Assembly (NCBI GenBank): GCA_039923935.1
Contig: JBDTBU010000026.1
Coordinates: 1 to 21,003 of the forward strand
Origin: Paraktedonobacter sp039923935
GTDB taxonomy: Bacteria > Chloroflexota > Ktedonobacteria > Ktedonobacterales > Ktedonobacteraceae
DNA: 21,003 nt
Direction of reading: 5' to 3'
The notes below the pieces were generated by a model, which worked only from the letters and a program-made list of their open reading frames with translations, ran no database searches and was not told the DNA's origin. Numbering within the stretch: the stretch's first letter is position 1; the number at the start of each line of letters is the position of its first letter. Position numbers and translations under genes: made by a program. Below are positions 8,333 to 14,814 of the stretch, one piece after another.

Positions 8333-8624
8333 TTCACAGCAAACTGGTCGCTAGGGATCGCGGCCAGCGACGAAACCAGTGTACGCGAGGTTCTGGAGGC
8401 GCATGTTGAAACCTATACGCTGTTTTAAGCTCGCGCCCTGGTCGGCGTGTCGTTGGAAGTGCCACTATCGGTTGATGATGCGGGACGACATGTACGATGG
8501 GCAGAGCGTGGAAGATGTGTATGCTCTGGCGCTGCTGGTACGCCTGGGGAGGGCTGTTAACCCCGAAAAAATGCTGCAAGAATGGTCCAGAGTCTCTCCT
8601 AGCAAAGGACCAATGGGTATTTGA
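8333..8624 (+). pseudogene. Decayed coding fragment of unknown family
   Basis: Two coding-like stretches lie in different frames. From 8333 one frame reads NWSLGIAASDETSVREVLEA and on to VETYTLF before a TAA at 8426-8428. It continues after the stop with ALVGVSLEVPLSVDD. A one-base shift then gives a frame ending at 8624 that reads DDMYDGQSVEDVYALALLVR and on to NPEKMLQEWSRV. The peptide-like composition and codon use change frame as expected of a gene broken by one stop and one indel. No family is recognised. The alternative is plain intergenic sequence with chance open frames. Confidence 0.3.
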
Positions 8625-8669
8625 ATGCGTGCGCATACTGAGTGTATGAAGGCCCGATAGAGAGCACAT

Positions 8670-8740
8670 TTGGCCGAGCGTTAGTACCTCTGGGTCTGTT
8701 ACAGCGTTGGGCCGAGCGTTGTTGGTTATACTTCTATAAT
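8670..8740 (+). promoter_or_regulatory. panD promoter region with a 13-base direct repeat
   Basis: A perfect TATAAT lies at 8735-8740, 69 nt before the panD ATG. No convincing -35 is present at the right distance. Just upstream are two copies of TTGG(G)CCGAGCGTT (8670-8682 and 8707-8720), the second overlapping the -35 area, so they could be operator half-sites. Between 8625 and 8808 I see nothing else. Confidence 0.45.
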
Positions 8741-8808
8741 AGGATAGGCAGTTGGCTGCTCTACGCTACCAAAAAGAGTGTGTGTAATTGTGAAAGGAAC
8801 AGAAATCC

Positions 8809-9216
8809 ATGCTTCGTACAATGTGTAAGGGGAAAATTCATCGTGCAACCGTCACTCAGGCGGATCTAAACTATGTTGGCAGTATTACCATTGACCAGGA
8901 TCTCCTGGATGCTGCGAATATCTATCCATATGAGAAGGTGCAGGTCGTGAATATCAATAATGGTGCACGCCTGGAGACCTATACTATTGCTGGTGCGCGT
9001 GGATCTGGTGTGATCTGCCTCAATGGCGCAGCAGCTCGCATGACATCTCCTGGTGACCTGGTGATTATTATGAGCTATGGTCAGTTCGACGAGCAAGAGA
9101 TTCGCGAATTGACACCCAATCTTGTCTTTGTTGATGAAGCGAATCGTCTGGTAGAGACGAAACAGGTTTCTTTGATTGAAATGCTCCCTGAACCGGTTCT
9201 TGAAGCGGTAAGGTAG
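8809..9216 (+). CDS. panD: Aspartate 1-decarboxylase proenzyme
   Basis: This pyruvoyl enzyme decarboxylates L-aspartate to beta-alanine for pantothenate and coenzyme A synthesis in the cytosol. The 135-residue proenzyme is of normal length. The self-cleavage site Gly24-Ser25 is present in NYVGSITID, so Ser25 would become the pyruvoyl group. The N-terminal MLRTMCKGKIHRATVT, ICLNGAAARM (about 69-78) and the GDLVIIMSYGQF strand match the family. Lys9 and Tyr58 are in place for substrate binding and catalysis. AAAGGA lies 10 nt upstream of the ATG. No panB, panC or panM is adjacent, so the gene stands alone, with its own promoter and a hairpin 20 nt after the stop. Confidence 0.96.
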   Translation: MLRTMCKGKIHRATVTQADLNYVGSITIDQDLLDAANIYPYEKVQVVNINNGARLETYTIAGARGSGVICLNGAAARMTSPGDLVIIMSYGQFDEQEIRELTPNLVFVDEANRLVETKQVSLIEMLPEPVLEAVR

Positions 9217-9235
9217 TATTCGTGCAGGGCAGTCT

Positions 9236-9263
9236 ATTCATTCAGCCACCTGGTTGGATGAAT
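9236..9263 (+). terminator. Hairpin after panD
   Basis: A 12-bp stem (9236-9247 with 9252-9263, two G-U pairs) closes on a 4-nt loop, beginning 20 nt after the panD stop. It has no T-run, as with most hairpins in this window. From 9264 to 9359 I see no feature. Confidence 0.6.
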
Positions 9264-9359
9264 TACTGCATATCCCTTACCTGTCCAACGTTCGTGCGAT
9301 AACTCGACTCTCATAATTATCCAAATCTTGTCTTTTACGCTTCCTCACTACCTACGACA

Positions 9360-9405
9360 GTTAGCCCAGAGGGTAATGGCCGTCAGCCATATCCTCTGGG
9401 CTAAC
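9360..9405. terminator. Hairpin between convergent panD and S53 protease genes
   Basis: GTTAGCCCAGAGG (9360-9372) pairs perfectly with 9393-9405. An inner ATGGC/GCCAT stem (9376-9380 with 9386-9390) stacks across a small mismatch, giving a rod of about 20 bp with a 5-nt loop. It lies 72 nt past the protease stop on the minus strand. No strong T-tract is present. Confidence 0.75.
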
Positions 9406-9477
9406 TTTAATGAGCCGTGCGTTTTCCAATCACAACGTAGGCTCTTCTCGTGTGAGAGACTCTTACCAGACATGCCA

Positions 9478-11010
9478 CTAGATGCCGCCGTTCTTTGTTC
9501 GGCGAAGCAGTTGCTTGGTTGGAGTGCCAATCGGCGAATTTTTCGATGGCTTTGTGGGTGTGTTCGTTGGCAGTTTCGTTGGTGTGCCAATCGGCGTGCT
9601 CGTCGGCAGCTTGGTTGGAGTGTCAATCGGGGTGTTCGTTGGTGGTGTGCTAATCAAAGTCTGGAGAAATGTCTCAGCTTGTTTGGGGGTGCCCCAGCCA
9701 GTGACTGCATCCCAGCCTTGGCGGGCCGCGTAACCTGGGATGTCGGATGTGAGCAGTATATTATCGCCGGACGTGATATCGTGCATCACCTGGGTGTAGT
9801 TTTTGCTCAGACCAAGCTGATAGAGTGCTGGATTAAGCAAGCCCAGACGATGACCTGCCATTTGCACACCATCGGCGACGAGACCAGCCAGTTCAGGTGT
9901 ACCCACGCTTGTGCCGCCCATCACGGTAATTGGAGATTGCTTCGAGGACGTTTGGCTTTGATAGACCAGCACACCGCCATTAATCGAAGCGTTAAGGGAA
10001 ATGTCAGGAACCGCTCGCCCCGTCGTTGATCCAGTAACTCCATCTTGATAGTTGGGACGTGCGTCAAATATGCTGAAACCTCCACCACTGGCCTTGTTAA
10101 AGGCGTCGGATTCGTTCCAAGCAACTTCGCTGTCATATTGTCCAGTCACAGCATCCGCGTGTAATGTGGTCCCACCCACTGCAGTTATCAGAGGGTCATC
10201 TGCTGGAAAAGAAACTGCCTGCTGTTGCGAGGCGTTATTGCAGGTGTATTGCGCGGACCCGAAGTCTCCGGTAGCAGCTAGCACGGTGATGTGTTCCTGC
10301 TCGGCTTTACTCAGGACTTGATGCACAGCATGGCGCAATTTGCTATCGGCGCAGGACTCGTTCTCGCCAAAACTCAAGGAGATAACATCGCCAAGATTGT
10401 GCTCGACGGTATATTTGAGCGCGTAATACAAATCAACATCATTGCTGCTTTTTGCTATGACCAAGTTGATTGCAGCATTTGGTGCCATGACATGCGCCCA
10501 TTCTACATCTACCGAAACCTCTGGCCCCCAACTCGTATCTGTCCCTGGTACTCCATAAGGAGTAATCACGTTCAGCGTAGGATCAGTCAGACCCCATTGA
10601 GTGTCAAACGCACGCAAATCTTGCTGAATGGTTGGGCTACCGTAGGCGTCGATGATTGTAATAGTGCTACCCTGCCCGGTGATATTCTTCGCCAGCAGGC
10701 CAGTCATTCCATAGGCTTGGCGGATCTGATAGGGACCATAACACAGCATTGGCTGAGGATGGTTGTTACTCTGGCAGGGAAACTGCACCTGCTTGATGCC
10801 TGGGCTGGTGTTTCTTGGCAGGCTTTTTGTAACCTCCTGAACCACTGGGTGCGCCTGGACCGTATGCGCAAGGAACGTCGTATCTGAGGCCACAGCATCT
10901 CCTGATCCACTCCAAGTAAGCAGAGGTATACCAGCAATAACAGCTAGTGACGTGCAACTGACGATAACTAAAAGAAGAAGCATCGGCAGATGTTTTGGCT
11001 TTGCTTGCAT
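9478..11010 (-). CDS. Secreted S53 (sedolisin-type) serine-carboxyl peptidase
   Basis: This secreted endopeptidase precursor is 510 residues. An N-terminal hydrophobic segment (about 9-33) is a signal peptide or anchor. The catalytic domain has the sedolisin set. Glu164 and Asp168 are in PEVSVDVEW, the oxyanion Asp249 is in ATGDFGSAQ, and the nucleophile Ser368 is in GGTSVGTP. The calcium-site pieces HDITSGDN (about 410-417) and GWDAVTGWGTP (about 432-442) are also present. Only about 60 residues separate the signal from the catalytic fold (CYGPYQIRQAYG), so the large N-terminal prodomain of kumamolisins is absent. The tail (about 455-504) is a Thr/Pro/Lys repeat of the unit TPIGTPTKLPTN, probably a wall-spanning linker, ending in a basic patch. 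ATG 11010 follows GAAGGAG by 9 nt and replaces an in-frame TTG at 11028. The family commonly works at acidic pH. Confidence 0.9.
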   Translation of the reverse strand: MQAKPKHLPMLLLLVIVSCTSLAVIAGIPLLTWSGSGDAVASDTTFLAHTVQAHPVVQEVTKSLPRNTSPGIKQVQFPCQSNNHPQPMLCYGPYQIRQAYGMTGLLAKNITGQGSTITIIDAYGSPTIQQDLRAFDTQWGLTDPTLNVITPYGVPGTDTSWGPEVSVDVEWAHVMAPNAAINLVIAKSSNDVDLYYALKYTVEHNLGDVISLSFGENESCADSKLRHAVHQVLSKAEQEHITVLAATGDFGSAQYTCNNASQQQAVSFPADDPLITAVGGTTLHADAVTGQYDSEVAWNESDAFNKASGGGFSIFDARPNYQDGVTGSTTGRAVPDISLNASINGGVLVYQSQTSSKQSPITVMGGTSVGTPELAGLVADGVQMAGHRLGLLNPALYQLGLSKNYTQVMHDITSGDNILLTSDIPGYAARQGWDAVTGWGTPKQAETFLQTLISTPPTNTPIDTPTKLPTSTPIGTPTKLPTNTPTKPSKNSPIGTPTKQLLRRTKNGGI

Positions 11011-11109
11011 GTAGCAAGTCTCCTTCAATTGGGGTGCGTCAAAGACCGCCTTCCCGATGCGGAGAAGGTGATCGAAAACGCTTAAAGCGAACGGACTTCA
11101 CGATTCAGA

Positions 11110-11694
11110 TCAAATCGCTCTCTGGCGATCTCGCCAGTAATTGAGACTTACCACAACTCCAAGCACAGTACCCAGAGCTACCATCATAGTTGTGGTCGTG
11201 ATTTTGCGATGCTTTTTGTCAACCAGCATAATCTTCTGGCCCTGCTTCGGCGTTTGCACGAGGTGCGCCAGGGCAGTCAGGATCTCGTGGTAGATTTTGC
11301 GCAGACCCATAGGCGCGAAGACGCGTTCAAAGAAGCCACCAACGCCGTTACTGCCTTCCCAATCGCTCTCCACACTCACCTTGCTCTGTTGGCCGTGGTC
11401 TATCGGTAGCACGGACCAGCGTGTGACGAGTGACGAGTTGCTGTCTCGCTCAGTCAGCACTTGGCCTTTGACGGTCTCTTCGATATGCATAGTGCAGGTG
11501 CGTTCACGTCCCGCCGCCTGGAAACGATAGCTGATGACCGTACCATGCCCTTGACCACCCTGCTCAACTCGATAGTCCAAAAAGTTGGACGGCAGTATGC
11601 GCGGGTGCTTATTCACATAATCGGCCAGCGTATTGAAGACCTCTGCTGGTCTGGCCTGGATGATACGTTCGCTACGTACAAAAATATGGCTCAT
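11110..11694 (-). CDS. SRPBCC (START/Bet v 1-like) protein with a C-terminal membrane anchor
   Basis: This 194-residue protein has an N-terminal SRPBCC domain of the polyketide cyclase/dehydrase type (about 1-145). It shows the usual first strand and helix RSERIIQARPAEVFNTLADY, the strand HGTVISYRFQAAGRERTCTM and a long C-terminal helix GLRKIYHEILTALAHLV. After a basic linker, a single transmembrane helix (about 165-184, TMMVALGTVLGVVVSLNYW) and a basic end RDRQR suggest anchoring with the domain in the cytosol. Such domains bind small hydrophobic ligands; the ligand here is unknown. AAGGAAA precedes the ATG. The following protease gene starts about 100 nt downstream on the same strand, so co-transcription is possible. 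No enzyme activity is claimed. Confidence 0.75.
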   Translation of the reverse strand: MSHIFVRSERIIQARPAEVFNTLADYVNKHPRILPSNFLDYRVEQGGQGHGTVISYRFQAAGRERTCTMHIEETVKGQVLTERDSNSSLVTRWSVLPIDHGQQSKVSVESDWEGSNGVGGFFERVFAPMGLRKIYHEILTALAHLVQTPKQGQKIMLVDKKHRKITTTTMMVALGTVLGVVVSLNYWRDRQRAI

Positions 11695-11852
11695 GCTTTT
11701 CCTTCTTATCCGCTTCTAAAGCGATGCCTATCGGGCGTTTTTGTCTCTATCCCCATAATAACAGCCTCACGAACTGGCCAATGTGTTTGCTCACCGTGTA
11801 CAATACACATCAATACAGCGCTTTTATACGGAGAGAGGTGAAGCATATTAAA

Positions 11853-11929
11853 TGTGCTTGTTTTGTAGAAAATTATGGGTGTGACCGTCTGCGATGGTCA
11901 CACCCATAATTTTCTACAAAACAAGCATA
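11853..11929 (-). terminator. 34-bp hairpin just after der
   Basis: An almost perfect 34-bp stem (11853-11886 with 11896-11929, one G-U) closes on a 9-nt loop. It begins 14 nt past the der stop on the minus strand and is the longest stem in the window. No U-tract follows. It may be a terminator, a 3'-end stabiliser or a double-strand-specific RNase substrate. The rest of the 249-bp gap (11695-11943) shows no gene. Confidence 0.85.
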
Positions 11930-11943
11930 CGAGGAAATGTACT

Positions 11944-13374
11944 TTAGCGTTCGCGGCCTCCGCGCTCGTCGCTTTTTGAGCGGGCGCGGAAGTGCAGGCG
12001 AATGCCAGTACCTTTAAAGGTGAAGGCTTCGCGCAATTGGTTCTCTAGGTAGCGTTCGTAGCTGAAGTGCAAGGCTTGTGGATCGTTGACGAAGAAAACA
12101 AAGGTTGGCGGATTAACCTGTGTCTGCGTCGCGTAGTAGATTTTGAGCATTTTGCCGCGAAAAGTTGTGGGATTGTGGCGGCGTATCGCGTACTGCACGA
12201 CCTCGTTCAGACGTGCTGTGGGTACACGCAGAAAGCGCATCTCAGCGATGCTCATGACGGTTTCCAGGAGCGATTGCACATGATAACCAGTTTTGGCTGA
12301 GACGAAGAGCACTGGCGCGTAGGGAATAAACTTCAGGCCATCCATCAAGAGGGTGCGGTAGCGTTCGGCGCTGTCAATTTCATCCTTGGGATCGGGAAAT
12401 TTATCCTCGCGTTCCTCGCGGTGCTGAGCCTGGGCCAGATCCCATTTATTGACCACGACGACCACGCCCTTCGTACCGTCCTGGATCTCCCCAGCGATAT
12501 GCGTATCCTGCGCGGCCAGACCCTCGCTGGCATCGATTACCAGTATCGCCACATCTGCGCGTTCGATAGCGCGGCTAGAGCGCAGCACGCTATACTTCTC
12601 CACGCCCGGTCCCACGCGACCACGCCTCCGAATGCCAGCCGTATCGATCAGCACTAGTTTGTGCCCCTCGAAATCGACCTCGGTATCGATGGCGTCACGC
12701 GTTGTACCTGGCACGTCACTGACAATCGAGCGTTTGAAACCCAGGATGGCATTGAGCAGCGAGGACTTGCCCACGTTCGGGCGACCCACGATGGCGATAC
12801 GCGGACGCTCGTCCTCTTCATCCTCCGCACGCTCATCAATGTCTGGTGGCAACTCTTCCACGATGCGGTCCAGTACATCGCCGGTACCCACACCCTGGAT
12901 GGAAGAAAGCACAATCGGCTCGCCCAGGCCAAGTGTGTAAAACTCTACAGCGTCCATACGGCGTTCGGCGTTATCGGCCTTGTTCGCACCCAGAATCACC
13001 GCTTTTCGCGTGCGGCGCAGGAGTTCCGCCACCTCTTCGTCGGCGGTAGTGATGCCCGAACGCGCATCGACCAGAAACACGATCACATCGGCTTCTTCGA
13101 TGGCGAGCTGCGCCTGGGCCATGACGTGCTCCATAAGATCGCCCGGCTGGCCTGTCAGACCAACCTGGCCGACAGGGATATCTGTACCTAGCTCCAGGCC
13201 ACCAGTATCGATCAGCGTAAAAACGCGTCCGTTCCAGTCGGTATCGCCATAGAGGCGGTCACGGGTTGTACCAGGCATATCCTCCACGATAGCGACCCGT
13301 TCGCCGATCATGCGGTTAAAAAACGTGGATTTGCCGACATTTGGTCGGCCAACAATGGCAACAAGTGGCTTCAT
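11944..13374 (-). CDS. der: Ribosome-assembly GTPase Der (EngA)
   Basis: This essential tandem GTPase acts in maturation of the 50S ribosomal subunit. The 476-residue protein has two G domains and a C-terminal KH-like domain. In the first, the P-loop is GRPNVGKS (9-16), switch MPGTTRD, DTGG (about 56-59) and NKAD (about 131-134). In the second, the P-loop is GRPNVGKS (197-204), VPGTTRD, DTAG (about 244-247) and NKWD (about 309-312). The acidic linker between them (RAEDEEDERP) and an acidic insertion after the second NKxD (HREEREDKFPDPKDE) are longer than in compact homologues. ATG 13374 has GGAGGGGG directly upstream; a GTG at 13386 overlaps that site and is rejected. It is downstream of prs and a candidate small RNA on the same strand. 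Confidence 0.97.
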   Translation of the reverse strand: MKPLVAIVGRPNVGKSTFFNRMIGERVAIVEDMPGTTRDRLYGDTDWNGRVFTLIDTGGLELGTDIPVGQVGLTGQPGDLMEHVMAQAQLAIEEADVIVFLVDARSGITTADEEVAELLRRTRKAVILGANKADNAERRMDAVEFYTLGLGEPIVLSSIQGVGTGDVLDRIVEELPPDIDERAEDEEDERPRIAIVGRPNVGKSSLLNAILGFKRSIVSDVPGTTRDAIDTEVDFEGHKLVLIDTAGIRRRGRVGPGVEKYSVLRSSRAIERADVAILVIDASEGLAAQDTHIAGEIQDGTKGVVVVVNKWDLAQAQHREEREDKFPDPKDEIDSAERYRTLLMDGLKFIPYAPVLFVSAKTGYHVQSLLETVMSIAEMRFLRVPTARLNEVVQYAIRRHNPTTFRGKMLKIYYATQTQVNPPTFVFFVNDPQALHFSYERYLENQLREAFTFKGTGIRLHFRARSKSDERGGRER

Positions 13375-13439
13375 GGCCCCCTCCACTCTTTCCTATCGAT
13401 TAAAAAACGTGTTTTTTTACTATAAAACGGGATGCGGGC

Positions 13440-13486
13440 AAAAATTGAGCAATCACGACACATGTTTGTCTATATGTATTTGCTCA
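13440..13486 (-). terminator. Terminator of the candidate small RNA, upstream of der
   Basis: On the minus strand TGAGCAA (13486-13480) pairs with TTGCTCA (13452-13446), with an inner GACA/TGTC possible, and is followed by ATTTTTG. The stem is only 7 bp with a long loop, but the T-run is correctly placed. It could equally be an attenuator before der. Confidence 0.45.
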
Positions 13487-13658
13487 TGTCTGCGGCGAAT
13501 ATGCCAGCGAATATCACGTAGCTCGCGCCAGGAAGCCCCCGCACTTTAACCTAACTCCGGGGAAGAAAGGTGTAATCCTCACATATAGACCTTGATCCGC
13601 AAACCAGAGGTTTTCTGACAACGCGGCTAAGGGCAAGGACACCTGATGCAATTAAGTG
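13440..13658 (-). ncRNA. Candidate structured small RNA (possibly 6S-like) between prs and der
   Basis: This 340-bp gap holds no supported protein gene. On the minus strand an extended -10 promoter (13692-13664) predicts a start at about 13657. From there a nested set of pairings forms one bulged rod: 13541-13546/13654-13659, 13568-13573/13639-13644, 13590-13594/13634-13638, 13597-13600/13622-13625, and 13601-13605/13609-13613. Further on, a TGAGCAA/TTGCTCA hairpin followed by ATTTTT (13486-13440) looks like an intrinsic terminator. The transcript would be about 218 nt. Size, a rod with internal bulges, and a stem closing at the 5' end recall 6S RNA, but I recognise no conserved 6S sequence. 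The alternative is a long der leader. The pairings were found by hand, without energy calculation. Confidence 0.4.
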
Positions 13659-13663
13659 CAAGT

Positions 13664-13692
13664 AGTATAGCACAAAAGGGCACCATATCCAA
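13664..13692 (-). promoter_or_regulatory. Extended -10 promoter downstream of prs
   Basis: On the minus strand TTGGAT (13692-13687) and TATACT (13669-13664) are 17 nt apart, and TGC precedes the -10 to give TGCTATACT. This drives toward der and the candidate small RNA, and overlaps the prs terminator hairpin. Confidence 0.6.
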
Positions 13693-13709
13693 AGCATGGC
13701 CTTTTTGTG
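13671..13709 (-). terminator. prs terminator
   Basis: On the minus strand an inner GGC-CAT/ATG-GCC-type stem is followed by CTTTTG. The outer arms CACAAAA/TTTTGTG also pair (13703-13709 with 13671-13677). It starts 17 nt after the prs stop and has the form of an intrinsic terminator. Confidence 0.65.
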
Positions 13710-13725
13710 TAATTTGGCAAGTGCG

Positions 13726-14664
13726 TTAGCGAAACAATTCAGTAACCGAACGTCCGTCGTGGATGCGGCTGATCGCGCCCGCGAAGAGTTCCGCAATCGA
13801 GAGGACGGTCAAATTCTCCATTTGCTTCTGTTCACTCAACGGGATCGAATCGGTCACGACGATCTCAGTGATCGGGGCAGCTTTCAGGCGCTCGATGGCT
13901 GGTCCTGAGAAGACCGCGTGAGTGGCGCAGCAGTAGATATTGCACGCGCCCTGCTCGCGAACCACACGCACAGCCTGAGTCAGTGAGCCAGCAGTATCGA
14001 TCTCGTCATCGACAATCAGTGCGTTGCGGCCCTGCACATTGCCAATAATACCCATAGCCTCAGTCAGACCATCATTGCCCAGACGGCGCTTCTCGACGAT
14101 AGCCAGAGGGGCATGCAGACGATCAGCCAGCTTGCGGGCTTTTTTCGCGAACCCTTCGTCAGTAGAAACGACAGTAAAATCCGTCAGTTTCATCTCAGTA
14201 AAGTAACGTGCCAGCAAAATCTGCGCGGTTAATTCATCAACGGGAATATTAAAGAAGCCCTGGATCTGCCCGGCATGCATATCCATGGTCAGCACGCGTT
14301 GTGCACCCGCCACTGTAATGCAGTCGGCGATCAGGCGAGCCGTGATTGGCACGCGCGGTTGATCTTTTTTATCGGTGCGTCCATAGGCATAATAGGGAAT
14401 TACTGCTGTGATACGCGCAGCCGAGGCTCGTTTGAGCGCGTCGATCATAATCAGCAGTTCCATAATTGAGCGGCTCACCGGGCTGCTCAAGGGTTGGATC
14501 ACGAAGACATCGCGCCCACGCACATTATCGTTAATTTTAACGAATATGTTCTCGTTGCTGAATTGAAAAACTTCGGCATCGCCCAAAGGAATGCGCAAAT
14601 GTTTACAGATAGCAGCCGCTAATGGCCTGTTAGCGTTTCCCGTAAAGACACTGAGATCGTCCAT
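13726..14664 (-). CDS. prs: Ribose-phosphate pyrophosphokinase
   Basis: This enzyme makes PRPP from ribose 5-phosphate and ATP for purine, pyrimidine, NAD, histidine and tryptophan synthesis. The 312-residue length is standard. Visible motifs are the ATP-site segment YYAYGRTDKKD (about 91-101), the Mg-binding and catalytic-loop histidine in DMHAGQIQGFF (about 128-138), the flexible-loop EKRR (191-194) and the PRPP-binding loop LIVDDEIDTAGS (about 216-227). The usual FSDGE segment is FSNEN here, a variant I would not over-read. ATG 14664 begins at the family start MDDLSVFTG and follows AGGAGGGTG by about 10 nt. An upstream start at 14754 would precede the promoter. A hairpin and a second promoter separate it from der. 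Confidence 0.95.
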   Translation of the reverse strand: MDDLSVFTGNANRPLAAAICKHLRIPLGDAEVFQFSNENIFVKINDNVRGRDVFVIQPLSSPVSRSIMELLIMIDALKRASAARITAVIPYYAYGRTDKKDQPRVPITARLIADCITVAGAQRVLTMDMHAGQIQGFFNIPVDELTAQILLARYFTEMKLTDFTVVSTDEGFAKKARKLADRLHAPLAIVEKRRLGNDGLTEAMGIIGNVQGRNALIVDDEIDTAGSLTQAVRVVREQGACNIYCCATHAVFSGPAIERLKAAPITEIVVTDSIPLSEQKQMENLTVLSIAELFAGAISRIHDGRSVTELFR

Positions 14665-14695
14665 AGTTTGACTACACCCTCCTGATATCTGCCCT

Positions 14696-14724
14696 ATAAT
14701 ATCACAGCAGCTTGGAGAAAGCAA
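14696..14724 (-). promoter_or_regulatory. prs promoter
   Basis: On the minus strand TTGCTT (14724-14719) and TATTAT (14701-14696) are exactly 17 nt apart. The predicted start is about 14689, giving a leader of about 25 nt that contains the AGGAGG ribosome-binding site. This also rules out the longer frame start at 14754. Confidence 0.6.
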
Positions 14725-14801
14725 AAAGTAGAGGTTAAAAGTCCCACCCTGCAATGGTGTCTGCTCCTATGCCTGGATTATTCTTTTCGCGATCTGTGCG
14801 C

Positions 14802-14807
14802 TATAAT
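14802..14807 (+). promoter_or_regulatory. -10 box of a probably leaderless rnc transcript
   Basis: A perfect TATAAT ends 7 nt before the rnc ATG at 14815, so transcription would begin at or next to the A of the ATG. No Shine-Dalgarno sequence is present in ACGAGCT between them. No clear -35 is seen 16-18 nt upstream. Confidence 0.5.
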
Positions 14808-14814
14808 ACGAGCT

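Noticed and set aside
9500..9660. Short tandem repeats that could suggest a CRISPR array
   Set aside because: The repeats are imperfect, contiguous without spacers, in frame, and encode the Thr/Pro tail of the peptidase.
9500..9660. LPTST and LPTNT in the peptidase tail as sortase signals
   Set aside because: They lack the glycine of LPXTG, are part of the Thr/Pro repeat, and no hydrophobic segment follows before the basic C-terminus.
9328..10887. Plus-strand open frames across the S53 peptidase
   Set aside because: They are antisense to a protein with complete catalytic motifs and include Trp/Arg-rich translations of the Thr/Pro repeat DNA, typical of shadow frames.
13551..13796. Small minus-strand open frame (81 codons) in the prs-der gap
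   Set aside because: It starts within prs in another frame and crosses the prs terminator and the internal promoter. The region is better explained as a structured non-coding RNA or leader.
14665..14754. 30-residue N-terminal extension of prs
   Set aside because: It contains the predicted -35/-10 promoter and the ribosome-binding site, and the family start MDDLSVFTG is at 14664.
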